A stretch of DNA of 64,000 bases from Amaricoccus sp. (lineage in GTDB: Bacteria > Pseudomonadota > Alphaproteobacteria > Rhodobacterales > Rhodobacteraceae). The DNA is taken from assembly GCF_017995835.1 (NCBI RefSeq), contig NZ_JAGOID010000005.1:1-64000 (forward strand), read 5' to 3'. The translations under genes were made by a program, and so were the position numbers. Positions 21,054 through 30,491 of this stretch are shown piece after piece. Position 1 is the first letter of the stretch. Every line of letters begins with the position of its first letter. The notes under the pieces were generated by a model that saw only the letters and a list, made by a program, of their open reading frames with translations, was not told where the DNA came from and ran no database searches.

Positions 21054-22367
21054 TCATTCGGCCGGAGTCGGACGGGCCGCGCCCGCGCCGGGCGCCGGCG
21101 CCTCGTAGTGGGCGTCAAAATCCTCCTGGATGGTCGCGGGCGGCGTCTTCGGCGTCTCGATCACGCCGAGGAGCGGCAGCACCACCAGGAAGAACGTGAA
21201 CCAGTAGAGCGTCGCGAGCTGGCTGATGATGACGTAAGGCTGCTCGGCCGGCATGCCGCCGCACCACATCAGCACGAAGAAGTCGAGGACGAGGCCCCAG
21301 AACCAGAACCTGAACATCGGCCGGTAGCGGCCCGAGCGGGTCCGGCTGGTGTCGAGCCACGGCACCAGCAGCAGCATGATGATCGAGCCGAACATCGCGA
21401 GCACGCCGCCGAGCTTCGAGTCGATGAAGAAGATGTCGAAGGTGATGGCGCGCAGGATCGCGTAGAACGGCAGGAAGTACCATTCCGGCACGATATGCGC
21501 CGGCGTCACCATCGGATTCGCCTCGAGGTAGTTGTCGGGGTGGCCGAGGAAGTTCGGCATGAAGCCGACGATCGCGGCGAAGAAGATCAGGATGAACGCG
21601 AGTGCGAACAGATCCTTGATCACGAAGTAGGGCCAGAACGGCAGGGTGTCCTTCTGCGCCTCGGCCTTGGAGCCGCGGCGGACCTCGACGCCCGTCGGGT
21701 TGTTGTTGCCCGTCGTGTGGAAGGCCCAGATATGCACGGCCACGAGGCCCGCGATGACGAAGGGCAGCAGGTAGTGCAGCGAGAAGAAGCGCGTCAGCGT
21801 CGGATTGCCGACCGCCGGCCCGCCGAGGAGCCAGGTCTGGATGTCGTGGCCGACGACGGGCAGCGCGCCGAAGAGCCCGGTGATGACCGTCGCGCCCCAG
21901 AACGACATCTGGCCCCAGGGCAGCACGTAGCCCATGAAGGCCGTCGCCATCATCGCCAGGTAGATCAGCATCCCGATGATCCAGGTGATCTCGCGCGGGG
22001 CCTTGTACGAGCCGTAGTAGAGGCCGCGGAAGATGTGGGCATAGACGGCGATGAAGAAGAGCGAGGCGCCGTTGGCGTGGATGTAGCGCAGGGCCCAGCC
22101 GCCGTTGACGTCACGCATGATGTGCTCGACCGAGCGGAAGGCGAGGGTAGTGTCCGGCGTGTAGTGCATGACGAGCACGATGCCGGTGACGATCTGCAAC
22201 GCGAGGCAGAAGGTCAGCACGATTCCCCAGATCCACATCCAGTTGAGATTCTTGGGCGTGGGGATCATCAGCGTCGTATAGGCGAGGCCGAGGACCGGGA
22301 TGCGGGATTCGATCCACTTCTCCGCGGTGGTCTTGGGCTCGTAGTGATCGTGCGGGATTCCGCTCAT
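21054..22367 (-). CDS. petB: cytochrome b of the bc1 complex
   Basis: Cytochrome b (437 residues) binds two b hemes and both quinone sites of the bc1 complex. Eight hydrophobic helices are visible, with the heme-ligand histidines in [23 protein letters not shown] and in [22 protein letters not shown], and the Qo-site motif [15 protein letters not shown], which contains the classical PEWY. AAGGAGAG precedes the ATG. The C-terminus carries a Pro/Ala-rich tail. It lies 11 bp after petA. Confidence 0.97.
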   Translation of the reverse strand: MSGIPHDHYEPKTTAEKWIESRIPVLGLAYTTLMIPTPKNLNWMWIWGIVLTFCLALQIVTGIVLVMHYTPDTTLAFRSVEHIMRDVNGGWALRYIHANGASLFFIAVYAHIFRGLYYGSYKAPREITWIIGMLIYLAMMATAFMGYVLPWGQMSFWGATVITGLFGALPVVGHDIQTWLLGGPAVGNPTLTRFFSLHYLLPFVIAGLVAVHIWAFHTTGNNNPTGVEVRRGSKAEAQKDTLPFWPYFVIKDLFALAFILIFFAAIVGFMPNFLGHPDNYLEANPMVTPAHIVPEWYFLPFYAILRAITFDIFFIDSKLGGVLAMFGSIIMLLLVPWLDTSRTRSGRYRPMFRFWFWGLVLDFFVLMWCGGMPAEQPYVIISQLATLYWFTFFLVVLPLLGVIETPKTPPATIQEDFDAHYEAPAPGAGAARPTPAE

Positions 22368-22378
22368 CGGAACTCTCC

Positions 22379-22948
22379 TTAGCCGAGCTCGAGGACGCCT
22401 TCGGAGACGAAGGACGCGACTGGGATGGGGAGGTTCTCCGGGGCGGGGCCTTTGCGAATGCGGCCCGCGGTGTCGTAGTGCGAGCCGTGGCAGGGGCAGA
22501 ACCAGCCGCCGTAGTCGCCCGCGTCGGCAAGCGGGACGCAGCCGAGATGCGTGCACACGCCCGTCATCACCAGCCAGACGCCCGTCGGGTCGAGCGAGGA
22601 GCGGTTGGCGTCCGTCGCCGGCGAATCGGGCGGCAGGTTGGCGTTGCGCGCGATCGGGTCGGGCAGCTGGTCGATCGGCTCGGCCTCGGCCTCGGTGATG
22701 TTGTCCGGGGTGCGGCGCCGGATGAAGACCGGCTTGCCGAGGAAGCTGACGGTCAGCTGCGTGCCCTCCTCGACCGTGCTCACATCGACACGGATCGAGG
22801 ACAGCGCCTGAACGTCGGCGCTCGGGTTCATCTGATTGACGAGCGGCCAGACCGCTGCACCGCCGACGACGGCGCCCGCCGCCGCCGTCGCTACGTAGAG
22901 GAACTCTCGGCGGGTGCCGCCTTCGTGCTCGTTTGCTGCGTGGGCCAC
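22379..22948 (-). CDS. petA: Rieske iron-sulfur subunit of the bc1 complex
   Basis: The Rieske protein (189 residues) takes electrons from quinol at the Qo site. An N-terminal twin-arginine type stretch, [19 protein letters not shown], serves as export signal and anchor. The [2Fe-2S] ligands are in CTHLGC and CPCHGSHYD. The start must be the GTG at 22948: a TGA lies in frame three codons upstream, and AGGAG sits nine bases before it. An overlapping ATG in another frame is not the start. First gene of petA-petB-petC. Confidence 0.95.
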   Translation of the reverse strand: MAHAANEHEGGTRREFLYVATAAAGAVVGGAAVWPLVNQMNPSADVQALSSIRVDVSTVEEGTQLTVSFLGKPVFIRRRTPDNITEAEAEPIDQLPDPIARNANLPPDSPATDANRSSLDPTGVWLVMTGVCTHLGCVPLADAGDYGGWFCPCHGSHYDTAGRIRKGPAPENLPIPVASFVSEGVLELG

Positions 22949-23155
22949 CCCATATCACTCCTGACAGCCGCCCGGCCGGGCCTGCGTTGCTCGGTCGGTC
23001 CCGCTGGTCGCGGTCCCGGAAGGTAAAATCCGTCTAGACCGCTTCTCCCAACTGGTCCAGCGCTCCGTGCGGATTGTGTCGCAGTTTGCGCGGCTCGCGG
23101 CGCTCCGACGACACGACTTCGGCGGCCGCCATTGCCGGAACCGCGGGCATGGCGC

Positions 23156-24340
23156 TCAGAATCCCGAGGCCGCGATGGCCGCCGCGAGCCGGTCGAGTCC
23201 CTTGGCCGGCAGGCCCGCCACGTTGATGCGGCTGTCGCCGACCATGTAGATCCCGTGCTCGTCGCGAATGCGCTGGACCTGTTCGGGCGTCGCGCCGAGG
23301 AGCGAGAACATGCCGCGATGCCGGGTGATGAAGTCGAAGCGGTCGGAGTTCGTCGCCCGGCGCAGCGCCTCGGCGAAGGCCTGGCGCATCTCGAGCATCC
23401 CGCTGCGCATCCCCTCGAGCTCGGCCTTCCAGTCGGCGCGCAGTTCGGGATCGTTGAGGATGATCTCGACGACCTTGGCGCCATGGTCGGGCGGGAAGGA
23501 GAAGCTGAGGCGGTTGAGCGCCGAGAGGTTCTGCCGGGCACGGTCGGCCTCGGCGGCGTTTCGGGCGATCACCAGCGAGAGGCCGACCCGGTCGCGATAG
23601 AGGCCGAAGTTCTTGGAGCAGCTCGCGGCGAGCAGGAACTCCGGGCAGCGCGCGGCGAGACGGCGAAGACCGGCTGCGTCCTCCTCGAGCCCGTCGCCGA
23701 AGCCCTGGTAGGCGAGGTCGACCATCGGGATCGCGCCGGTCTCGGCGAGAAGGTCGGCCAGGGCGTCCCACTGGGCGAGGGTCAGGTTCGCCCCCGTCGG
23801 GTTGTGGCAGCACCCGTGCAGCAGCAGGACGTCGCCGGCCTTCATGCCGCGGAGGTCGGCCATCATGCCGTCGAAATCGACGCCGCGGGTGGCCGGGTCG
23901 AAATAGCGGTGAGCACGAAACGGGATGCCGGTCCCCTTGAGAATCGCGGCATGGTTCGGCCAGGTCGGGTCGGGCAGCCACACCGTCACGTCGGGATTGG
24001 CCCGCCGCGCCAGATCGAAGAGCTGGCGCACCGCGCCGGTGCCGCCAACCTGCTGCGACATGGCGATGCGGTCGCGCGGGCGGTCGGCCCCCAGTACGAG
24101 ATCGGCCATCGCCTCGTTGAAGGCGGAATCGCCGAGCAGGGCGACGTAGGACTTGGTCGTCTGGGCGTCGAGCAGGCGGCGCTCCGCGGCCTTGACCGCA
24201 CGCATGACCGGCGTGCGCCCCTCGGCATCCTTGTAGACGCCGACGCCGAGGTCGACCTTGTCCGTGCGCGGGTCGGCCGCGAACTGCGCGATCAACGCGA
24301 TGATCTTGTCTGCCGGCTGGTTCTCGAGGGTTTCGAGCAT
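23156..24340 (-). CDS. aromatic-amino-acid/aspartate aminotransferase (class I)
   Basis: The 394-residue PLP enzyme resembles TyrB/AspC-type class I aminotransferases. It opens with KVDLGVGVYKDAEGRTPVM; GGTGAVRQLFDLARR binds the cofactor phosphate; HGCCHNPTGANLT contains the conserved Asn; SCSKNFGLYRDRVG contains the PLP-binding lysine; and RGMFSLLGATPEQV ends near the substrate arginine region. Transamination of aromatic amino acids or aspartate is expected. GAGGAACC precedes the ATG. It lies 207 bp upstream of petA on the same strand and is followed by no recognisable terminator. Confidence 0.9.
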   Translation of the reverse strand: MLETLENQPADKIIALIAQFAADPRTDKVDLGVGVYKDAEGRTPVMRAVKAAERRLLDAQTTKSYVALLGDSAFNEAMADLVLGADRPRDRIAMSQQVGGTGAVRQLFDLARRANPDVTVWLPDPTWPNHAAILKGTGIPFRAHRYFDPATRGVDFDGMMADLRGMKAGDVLLLHGCCHNPTGANLTLAQWDALADLLAETGAIPMVDLAYQGFGDGLEEDAAGLRRLAARCPEFLLAASCSKNFGLYRDRVGLSLVIARNAAEADRARQNLSALNRLSFSFPPDHGAKVVEIILNDPELRADWKAELEGMRSGMLEMRQAFAEALRRATNSDRFDFITRHRGMFSLLGATPEQVQRIRDEHGIYMVGDSRINVAGLPAKGLDRLAAAIAASGF

Positions 24341-24356
24341 CTGGTTCCTCGTTGGG

Positions 24357-24914
24357 TCAGTCGCCGACGGAATCGCGGTCGCGCGTCAGCACCCGGCTGC
24401 GCGTCTCGCGGCGGACCGGCGCGAAGCCCGCCTTCTGGTAGATGGGGAGCGCCCGAGGATGATCGAGCGAGTTGGTGTTGACGGTGACACGCGCCACACC
24501 TGGCCGGTCCCAGGCGGCGTGGACGGCGGTCTGGACCAGGAAGCGCCCGAGCCCCCGGCCGATCGCCTCGGGCGGCAGGCCGAAATAGGTGAGGTCGCAG
24601 AGCCCCTTCTCGCGGCCGTCGAGCACGAAGAACCCGTGCGGCCAGCCGCCGCGCATCAGGGTGTGGAGACTGACGGCAGGGTCGGCGAGGAACGCCTCGA
24701 GCTCGGCGCGTGGCCTGTCGCGCTGGTCGGTCCACTCGTACTCGGAGCCGACGGCGTCGTAGAGCGCGAGGAACCACCACACCGGCGGCTGCTCCGCGGC
24801 GAGGAGGGCAGAGGCGGGTCCGAGCGGCATCGGCGGCCGCGGATAGCTCGGCCGGCGGTCCATCTCGAGGAAGGTCACGACATACTCGACCCGCTCCCCC
24901 GCGAGGTGGATCAT
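24357..24914 (-). CDS. GNAT-family N-acetyltransferase
   Basis: A 185-residue acetyltransferase. The acetyl-CoA pyrophosphate loop is GRGLGRFLVQTAVHAAW (about 118-134), preceded by a strand-loop CDLTYFGLPPEAI and followed by VARVTVNTNSLDHPRALPIYQKAGF, the usual 'alanine-leucine-Y-x-k-x-GF' ending of GNAT proteins. The N-terminal third carries tryptophans (PPVWWFLALYDAVG) that may shape the substrate pocket. The substrate is unknown. It sits between the aminotransferase (16 bp) and sseA (13 bp) in one minus-strand group. Confidence 0.85.
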   Translation of the reverse strand: MIHLAGERVEYVVTFLEMDRRPSYPRPPMPLGPASALLAAEQPPVWWFLALYDAVGSEYEWTDQRDRPRAELEAFLADPAVSLHTLMRGGWPHGFFVLDGREKGLCDLTYFGLPPEAIGRGLGRFLVQTAVHAAWDRPGVARVTVNTNSLDHPRALPIYQKAGFAPVRRETRSRVLTRDRDSVGD

Positions 24915-24927
24915 CGTTTCGCCCCTC

Positions 24928-25779
24928 TCAACCCTTCTCGACCTTGAGGTCGGGATAGGCCCCCCATTCCGCCCACGACCCGTCGTAGAGGGAATGACGG
25001 TTGTTGCCGAGGCGCTCGAGCGCGAGACTGAGGATTGCCGCGGTGATCCCCGAGCCGCAGGAGGTGATAACCGGCTTCTCCACGTCGATCCCGCCTGCCT
25101 CGAAGGCGGCGCGGAGCGCGGCGGGATCCTTCATGGTGCCGTCGGGATTGATGAGCGTCGCATAGTGGACGTTGCGCGCGCCCGGGATGTGGCCGGAGCG
25201 CAGGCCGGGCCGCGGCTCGGGCTCATCGCCGCGAAAGCGGCCGGGCGAGCGGGCGTCGGCGATCTGGGTGTCGGCGAGCTTGGCCGAAGCCGCGATCTGG
25301 GTGACGTCGCGCACGAGCGCGGCGTTGCGGCGCGCAGTGAAGTGGCGGTCGCGCAGGATCGGCCAGCCGTCCTCGAGCGGGCGCCCCTCGGCCTTCCATT
25401 TCGGCAGGCCGCCGTCGAGCACGGCCACGTCGGTCTTGCCGAACAGCCGGAACAGCCACCAGACCCGCGCGGCCGAGAACAGCCCGGCGCTGTCGTAGAC
25501 CACCACGCGGTGCCCGTCCCCGACGCCCATGGCCCGCATCCGCGAGACGAACTTCTCCACCGGGGGGGCCATGTGCGGCAGGTCGGACTGGTCGTCCGAG
25601 ATCTCGTCTATGTCGAAGAAGCGGGCGCGCGGAATGTGGCCGGCGATGAACTCGGCCTTCGCGTCGCGCCCCGAGTCCGGCATGTGCCAGGAGGCGTCGA
25701 GCACGCGCAGGTCGGGGGCGCCGATATGGGCGGCCAGCCATTCGGTGGAGACGAGGAGCTGCGGGTCGCTGGTGCTCAT
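24928..25779 (-). CDS. sseA: 3-mercaptopyruvate sulfurtransferase
   Basis: A 283-residue protein with two rhodanese domains. The first (about 8-145) is inactive: LLVSTEWLAAHIGAPDLRVLD and VVVYDSAGLFSAARVWW, with D and S where the catalytic loop would be. The second carries the active cysteine in SCGSGITAAI, the CGSGxTA loop that distinguishes mercaptopyruvate sulfurtransferases from thiosulfate rhodaneses. It transfers sulfur from mercaptopyruvate during cysteine breakdown. It heads the sseA-GNAT-aminotransferase group, where the aminotransferase might make mercaptopyruvate from cysteine. Confidence 0.92.
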   Translation of the reverse strand: MSTSDPQLLVSTEWLAAHIGAPDLRVLDASWHMPDSGRDAKAEFIAGHIPRARFFDIDEISDDQSDLPHMAPPVEKFVSRMRAMGVGDGHRVVVYDSAGLFSAARVWWLFRLFGKTDVAVLDGGLPKWKAEGRPLEDGWPILRDRHFTARRNAALVRDVTQIAASAKLADTQIADARSPGRFRGDEPEPRPGLRSGHIPGARNVHYATLINPDGTMKDPAALRAAFEAGGIDVEKPVITSCGSGITAAILSLALERLGNNRHSLYDGSWAEWGAYPDLKVEKG

Positions 25780-25896
25780 GCGGCGCCTTTCGGGCTGGGC
25801 GGCGGTTGGCCCGGAATACCGGCCAAGGGCGCCTGCGGCAAGCCCGGGCGCGACAGGTTCTTGCGGCGATGCGCGCGCGGGCGCGGCGTCGCGGCG

Positions 25897-26739
25897 TCAG
25901 GGTCGCTTGACCGGCGCCATGCGGGCCCGCCGCTCGCCGCGGCGCGCCAGGAGGAGGCTCGCCACGAATGCGAGCGTGAGCGTCAGCACGACGGTCGGCG
26001 CCGGAGCGGCGTCGACCCAGAAGCTCGCATAGACGCCGAGGACAGCCGCGCCGACCGAGAGGACGGTCGCCACGGCGAGCATCGGCCCGAGCCGGCGGGC
26101 CCAGAGCAGCGCGGTCGCGCCCGGGGTGATCAGGAGCGCGATGGCGAGGATGATGCCGACGGCCTGTAGCGCGCCCACGACCGCCAGGGCGACGAGCGCG
26201 AGCAGGCCGTAGTGGAGGGCCCGGACGGGCAGGCCGATGGCGCGGGCGTGGGTGGGATCGAAGATCTGCGCGGCGAAATCGGCGCGGAAGGCGAGGATCG
26301 CCACGACGACGACGCCCCCCGCGGCGGCAGACCAGGCGACGTCGGCCCAGACGACGCCGAGCATGTCGCCGAAGAGCAGGTGGCTGAGGTGAAGCGTGGT
26401 GGGCAGGCTCGCGTAGAGCACGAGGCCGAGGCCAAAGAGGCCGGAGAACACCACGCCCATGGCGGTGTCCTCCTTGATGCGGCTGTTGTCCTTGAGCCAG
26501 CCGGTGCCGGCCGCGCAGGCGAATCCGGCGACGAAAGCGCCGACCGCGATGGGCAGTCCCGCGGCATAGGCGAGAACCACGCCGGGCAGCACGGCGTGGC
26601 TGATCGCGTCGCCCATCAGCGCCCAGCCGCGCAGGACGAGGAAGCAGGAAAGGAGCGCCATGGGGATGGCGACGGCGACTGCAATGGCGAAGGCCGTCTG
26701 CATGAAGGGGAGCTGGAACGGGAGGAGCAACTCAGGCAC
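25897..26739 (-). CDS. sitD: manganese/iron ABC transporter permease, second subunit
   Basis: A 280-residue inner-membrane permease of the ABC-3 family with about eight helices. Family motifs include LRGWALMGDAISHAVLPGVVLAY near the N-terminus and GIILAIALLITPGATALLW in the cytoplasmic coupling region. I propose the GTG at 26739 as start, since it overlaps the sitC stop by eight bases and the permease homology begins there; the track-like extension to 26760 lies within sitC. Together with SitC it would form the membrane channel of a Mn2+/Fe2+ importer. The polar C-terminus is rich in arginine. Confidence 0.87.
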   Translation of the reverse strand: MPELLLPFQLPFMQTAFAIAVAVAIPMALLSCFLVLRGWALMGDAISHAVLPGVVLAYAAGLPIAVGAFVAGFACAAGTGWLKDNSRIKEDTAMGVVFSGLFGLGLVLYASLPTTLHLSHLLFGDMLGVVWADVAWSAAAGGVVVVAILAFRADFAAQIFDPTHARAIGLPVRALHYGLLALVALAVVGALQAVGIILAIALLITPGATALLWARRLGPMLAVATVLSVGAAVLGVYASFWVDAAPAPTVVLTLTLAFVASLLLARRGERRARMAPVKRP

Positions 26740-27571
26740 GGCGGCGGGCCAACGTCGCAAGGAGGCCGTGCTTCGGCGCGAGAAGGAAGGCGGCGAGGAA
26801 GAGGGTCGTCAGCAGGACGATGATGAGCCCGCCGGTCGCGCCGTCGACGAAGTACGACAGATAGGCGCCGACCGCCGAACAGCCGGCGCCGATGGCGACG
26901 GCGATGACGATCACGCGGCCGAATCGGTCGGTGAGCAGGTAGGCCGTCGCGCCCGGGGTGATGATCATCGCGACGACGAGGAAGGCCCCGACGGTCTGCA
27001 ACGCGGCCACCGTCGCGAGGGCGAGCAGCGCGAAGAACACGACCTTCAGCCCGTCCGGGCGCAGGCCGACGGTGCGGGCGTGCATCTCGTCGAAGAACAC
27101 CGCTAGGAAATCGCGCCATTTCAGGGTCAGGACGACAAGGGCGACGCCGCCGATCAGGACGAGCTGGAGCGTGTCGATGGGCGTAATGGCGAGAACGTTG
27201 CCGAGCATGATGGTCTGCAAGCTGACAGAGGCCGGCCGGATGGAGATCATGAAAAGGCCGAGCGCGAAGAACCCGGTGTAGACCACACCGATGGCCGCGT
27301 CCTGTCGCAGGCGGGTCGCCGAGCCGAGCCACAGCATCGCGCCCGCGGCGAGGCCGCCGGAGACGAAGGCCCCGATGGCGAAGGGGAGGCCGAGGATGTA
27401 GGCCCCCGCGACTCCGGGCACGACCGCGTGGCTCAGCGCGTCGCCGACGAGGCTCCAGCCCTTCAGCATCAGGAACGCCGAGAGGAAGGCGCAGAGCGCG
27501 CCGACGAGGGCGGAGACCCAGATGGCGTTGACCATGTAGCCGTAGCCGAACGGCTCGAGGAGCGTTGTCAT
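26732..27571 (-). CDS. sitC: manganese/iron ABC transporter permease, first subunit
   Basis: A 279-residue ABC-3 family permease, similar in pattern to the following gene (MLKGWSLVGDALSHAVVPGVAGAY; VGAFLVVAMIITPGATAYLL), indicating that the two arose by duplication. The gene order binding protein, ATPase, permease, permease is that of sitABCD. Znu systems have only one permease, which argues for manganese/iron rather than zinc. The ATG at 27571 is where the family's N-terminus starts. It is 55 bp downstream of sitB. Confidence 0.88.
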   Translation of the reverse strand: MTTLLEPFGYGYMVNAIWVSALVGALCAFLSAFLMLKGWSLVGDALSHAVVPGVAGAYILGLPFAIGAFVSGGLAAGAMLWLGSATRLRQDAAIGVVYTGFFALGLFMISIRPASVSLQTIMLGNVLAITPIDTLQLVLIGGVALVVLTLKWRDFLAVFFDEMHARTVGLRPDGLKVVFFALLALATVAALQTVGAFLVVAMIITPGATAYLLTDRFGRVIVIAVAIGAGCSAVGAYLSYFVDGATGGLIIVLLTTLFLAAFLLAPKHGLLATLARRRA

Positions 27572-27626
27572 GCTGCCCCGGCGCACCTGGCGCGGACGGG
27601 CGCCCGCGCGGAGTCTCGCCGGGCCA

Positions 27627-28499
27627 TCACTGCACCTCCCGGGCGGCGGCTTCGGCCCTGGTCTCGGCGTCGGGGCCGGCATCGTAGATGACGAAGGGGC
27701 GCTCGTCGTCGGTCAGGACCGTCACGCGACGCTCGTCGGCGTCGTCGTGGAGGTCGCGGCCGCCGAGGACGAAATGCCGGAGCCTGCCGCCGAAGGCCCG
27801 CTCGAGGTTCTCCCGGGTGAACACTTCGGCCGTCGGGCCGGCGGCGAGAATGCGCCGGTCTATCAGCACGGCGCGGTCGCAGAAATCGGGCACCGACCCG
27901 AGGTTGTGGGTCGAGATCAGCATCACCCGCCCCTCGTCTCGCAGGTCCTTGAGGAGCGCCACGATCGCGTCCTCGGTTGTGACGTCGACGCCGGTGAACG
28001 GCTCGTCGAGCAGGATCACCCTGCCCTCCTGCGCGAGCGCGCGGGCGAGGAAGACGCGCTTCTTCTGCCCGCCGGACAGCTCCCCGATCTGGCGGTCGGC
28101 CAGCGTCGCGACGCCCACCCGCTCCATGGCGGCCTCCACGAGCGCCCGGTCGTGCGGACTCGCACGGCGCAGCCAGCCCATGTGTCCGTACCGGCCCATC
28201 ATCACCACGTCGCGCACCACGATGGGAAAGGTCCAGTCGACCTCCTCGGCCTGCGGCACGTAGGCGACGAGGTTGCGGTCCAGCGCCGCGTCGCGCGGCA
28301 TCCCGAGGATCTGGACCGAGCCGGCGCGCAGCGGCACGAAGCCCATGATCGCCTTGAAGAGCGTCGACTTCCCCGAACCGTTGACGCCGACCAGCGCCGT
28401 GATCGAGCCTTCGGGCAGCGTGAAGGTCGCGTCGTCGAGCGCCGTCAGGCCGGTGCGGTAGGTGACAGAGACGTCGCGGACGACGAGGCCCGGCCTCAT
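27627..28499 (-). CDS. sitB: manganese/iron ABC transporter ATP-binding protein
   Basis: A 290-residue ABC ATPase. Walker A is GVNGSGKST (about 39-47), the Q-loop lies in [13 protein letters not shown] (typical of the metal-type ABC family), the signature is [15 protein letters not shown], Walker B is [12 protein letters not shown], and the switch histidine is in ISTHNLG. The C-terminal ~40 residues, rich in Asp/Glu and arginine, extend beyond the core. Its ATG overlaps the sitA stop codon (ATGA). It energises SitCD. Confidence 0.93.
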   Translation of the reverse strand: MRPGLVVRDVSVTYRTGLTALDDATFTLPEGSITALVGVNGSGKSTLFKAIMGFVPLRAGSVQILGMPRDAALDRNLVAYVPQAEEVDWTFPIVVRDVVMMGRYGHMGWLRRASPHDRALVEAAMERVGVATLADRQIGELSGGQKKRVFLARALAQEGRVILLDEPFTGVDVTTEDAIVALLKDLRDEGRVMLISTHNLGSVPDFCDRAVLIDRRILAAGPTAEVFTRENLERAFGGRLRHFVLGGRDLHDDADERRVTVLTDDERPFVIYDAGPDAETRAEAAAREVQ

Positions 28500-29377
28500 G
28501 GCGCCAGCGCCGCTGCGATCGTCGTCGTGGTGACCCGCATCAGGTCGAGATAGGAAGGCACCGGGCCGTCGGGCTCGCTGAGGCTGTCCACGTAGAGGAC
28601 GCCGCCATAGGCGACGTCGGTCTCGCGCGCGACCTGCTGGGCGGAGCGGGGGTCGACGGTCGATTCGGAAAACACCGCCGGGACGTTGTGGGCGCGGATG
28701 AGGTCGATGGCGCGGCGGATCTGCTGGGGCGTGCCGGTGTTGGCCTCGTTGATGGGCCAGATGTAGATCTCGCCGAGCGCGAACTCGCGGGTCAGATAGG
28801 AGAACGCGCCCTCGGAGGTGGCGAGCCAGCGGCGCTCCTCGGGAATCGTGGCGAGGCGCTCGCGGATCGGCGCGGCCAGCGCCTCGATCTCGGCGGCGTA
28901 GGCCGCGGCGTTCGCCTCGTAGGTCGCGGCGTTCTCCGGGTCGGCCTCGGCGAGGGCGGCGCGGATGTTCTCGACGTAGATCATCGCGTCGGAGACGGAC
29001 ATCCAGGCGTGGGGGTTCGGGCGACCGGCATAGGGCCCCTCGGCGATCTCGATCGGCTCGATCCCCTCGGTGACGACGACCGCGGGCACGTCGCGCAGGT
29101 TGCGGAAGAACCGCTCGAACCAGGCCTCGAGTCCAAGGCCGTTCCACAGGATCAGGTCGGCGTCGGACGCGGCCCGGATGTCGGAGGGCGTGGGCTGGAA
29201 GTTGTGGACCTCCGCCCCCGCCGGGATCAGCGAAACCACTTCGGCGGCGTCTCCGGCCACGTTCTGCGCCATGTCGGCGACGATGGTGAAGGTGGTGGCG
29301 ACCTTGAGCCTGTCCCCTGCGCTCGCGGGCAGCGCGAGCAGGAAGGCGAGGGCGACACTCGGCACAAGACGCGACAT
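28496..29377 (-). CDS. sitA: periplasmic manganese/iron-binding protein
   Basis: The cluster A-I solute-binding protein is 293 residues from the ATG at 29377, which has GGAG six bases upstream and begins a clear signal peptide ([21 protein letters not shown]). An upstream in-frame ATG at 29410 would disrupt the signal. Metal ligands are expected at H58 ([11 protein letters not shown]), H123 (RPNPHAWMS) and acidic residues near [10 protein letters not shown]. There is no His-rich loop of the kind found in zinc-specific ZnuA, which favours Mn/Fe. First gene of sitABCD; its promoter overlaps a Fur/Mur-type box. Confidence 0.92.
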   Translation of the reverse strand: MSRLVPSVALAFLLALPASAGDRLKVATTFTIVADMAQNVAGDAAEVVSLIPAGAEVHNFQPTPSDIRAASDADLILWNGLGLEAWFERFFRNLRDVPAVVVTEGIEPIEIAEGPYAGRPNPHAWMSVSDAMIYVENIRAALAEADPENAATYEANAAAYAAEIEALAAPIRERLATIPEERRWLATSEGAFSYLTREFALGEIYIWPINEANTGTPQQIRRAIDLIRAHNVPAVFSESTVDPRSAQQVARETDVAYGGVLYVDSLSEPDGPVPSYLDLMRVTTTTIAAALAP

Positions 29378-29405
29378 GGGCACTCCGGAGCGCGGGATGC
29401 GGGCG

Positions 29406-29433
29406 AGCATATCGGATCGCCGGAGCAGCGCAA
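29406..29433 (-). promoter_or_regulatory. candidate sitA promoter
   Basis: On the minus strand TTGCGC (plus 29428-29433) and TATGCT (plus 29406-29411) are 16 bp apart, ending ~29 bp before the sitA start codon. The -35 is overlapped by the Fur/Mur-type palindrome, as expected for repression by metal-loaded regulator. Confidence 0.45.
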
Positions 29434-29448
29434 ATGCTAATCGTTCGC
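29430..29448. promoter_or_regulatory. Fur/Mur-type operator between sitA and the regulator gene
   Basis: A near-palindrome, GCAAATGCTAATCGTTCGC, sits in the 93-bp divergent region. Arms GCRAAYG/CRTTYGC match on both strands, which fits the Mur (manganese-responsive Fur) box type of alphaproteobacteria. It overlaps the candidate sitA -35 and lies 22 bp before the regulator's start, allowing autoregulation. Confidence 0.6.
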
Positions 29449-29470
29449 AAAAACTGCGATTGGCGCGAGT

Positions 29471-29926
29471 ATGGCGTCTCGGCTAAGGTCGGCCCCGATG
29501 ACGGTCCCGGGCAAGACGGCGGATTACGAGGCGATCCTGCGCGACGCGGGACTGCGCATCACGAAGCCGCGCCGGATCATCCTCGAGATCCTGCACAGCG
29601 CCCATGGCCACCCCGACGCCGCCGAGATCTTCGAGCGGGCGGTGGCCATGGACAGCCGCATCTCGCTCGCCACGGTCTACCGGACGATGCGGGCGCTGGA
29701 AGACTCCGGCGCGATCCAGCGCCACGCCTTCGGCCACGGCCCTGCCCGCTTCGAGCAGGCGCCCGAGGCGCATCACGACCACCTGATCGACATCGACACC
29801 GGCGAGGTGATCGAGTTCGCGTCAAGCCGGATCGAGGCGATCCAGCAGGAGATCGCGACCCGGCTCGGCTACGAGATCGTCCATCACCGGCTCGAACTCT
29901 ACGGGCGGCGCATCAAGGCGGAGTGA
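29471..29926 (+). CDS. mur: Fur-family regulator, probably manganese-responsive Mur
   Basis: A 151-residue Fur-family repressor: winged helix with [14 protein letters not shown] and [20 protein letters not shown], then a metal site [16 protein letters not shown] (H101, H102, H104). The protein contains no cysteine, so it lacks the structural zinc site of Zur and many Fur proteins, which fits alphaproteobacterial Mur/Fur. Its divergence from sitABCD with a shared palindrome supports control of Mn/Fe uptake. The start may instead be the ATG at 29498 (142 residues). It ends 14 bases inside the convergent IalB-like gene. Confidence 0.85.
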   Translation: MASRLRSAPMTVPGKTADYEAILRDAGLRITKPRRIILEILHSAHGHPDAAEIFERAVAMDSRISLATVYRTMRALEDSGAIQRHAFGHGPARFEQAPEAHHDHLIDIDTGEVIEFASSRIEAIQQEIATRLGYEIVHHRLELYGRRIKAE

Positions 29927-30491
29927 CGGCGGAGCCGGGACCGTCCGCAGGCCGCGGCGCGGGCGCAGGCGGCGGCGCAGGCGCAGGCGGAACCCGCGCG
30001 GCGAGCACGTCCCACGCGGCGGTGAACCCGAGCAGCGAAACCGGCAGGCGCACGCGCACCCCTTCGAGCAGGGTCAGCGTCACGTCCACGGCCCGCTCGC
30101 GCTTCAGGCCGTCGAGGAAATCGGCGTCCATGGGTGCGAGCGCCTCGCACCCGTCGCGATCACACGTCCGCCACGGAACCTCGCGCAGCGGCTCGTCGCC
30201 GATCGCCAGCGACAGCCCGTCGGGCAGGAACAGCGGCAGCGCGGTCGACAGGACGAGCCCCCCGGGCCCCGCCTCCAGACCGAGCACGGGCGCGCCGTCG
30301 GCGGCGCGAACGGCCGAGCGGATCACGCAGTCGTCGCCGAGGCAGGCGAGCCGCCAGTCCCGGAAGGTGATCTCGGCGGCGCGGCGCGCACCATAGGCGG
30401 CGGGCGGGTCGGCGCGCGCGGCTACGGGCGCGAGGAGCGCGGCGGCGAGAACCAGCGCGCGCTGCAACGACGCTAACCATATGTCAACCAA
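29913..30491 (-). CDS. invasion-associated locus B (IalB)-like periplasmic protein
   Basis: The 192-residue protein has a signal peptide ([19 protein letters not shown]) and the IalB pattern: a W-x-x-x-C pair ([14 protein letters not shown]), [34 protein letters not shown] split by turns, then a second cysteine pair [10 protein letters not shown]. The four cysteines probably form disulfides. The C-terminal ~25 residues are an unusual Pro/Ala repeat ([13 protein letters not shown]). No ATG is available in frame; TTG at 30491 or 30467 are the plausible starts. It converges on the Fur-type gene with a 14-base overlap. Function beyond periplasmic location is unknown. Confidence 0.78.
   Translation of the reverse strand: MVDIWLASLQRALVLAAALLAPVAARADPPAAYGARRAAEITFRDWRLACLGDDCVIRSAVRAADGAPVLGLEAGPGGLVLSTALPLFLPDGLSLAIGDEPLREVPWRTCDRDGCEALAPMDADFLDGLKRERAVDVTLTLLEGVRVRLPVSLLGFTAAWDVLAARVPPAPAPPPAPAPRPADGPGSAVTPP
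30473..30487. promoter_or_regulatory. possible CtrA-binding site upstream of flagellin
   Basis: CTAACCATATGTCAA departs from the CtrA consensus TTAA-N7-TTAA at two positions and keeps the TAACCAT core. It lies ~200 bp upstream of the flagellin gene and over the start of the IalB-like gene. CtrA controls motility genes in Rhodobacterales; the assignment here is by pattern only. Confidence 0.35.

Noticed and set aside
25811..25825. ATACCGGCC near 25817 as another end of the dispersed repeat
   Set aside because: Only the first eight bases match; none of the internal blocks follow.
26732..29377. Zinc importer (znuABC) instead of sitABCD
   Set aside because: Two permease genes, lack of a His-rich loop in the binding protein and a cysteine-free Fur-type regulator favour manganese/iron.
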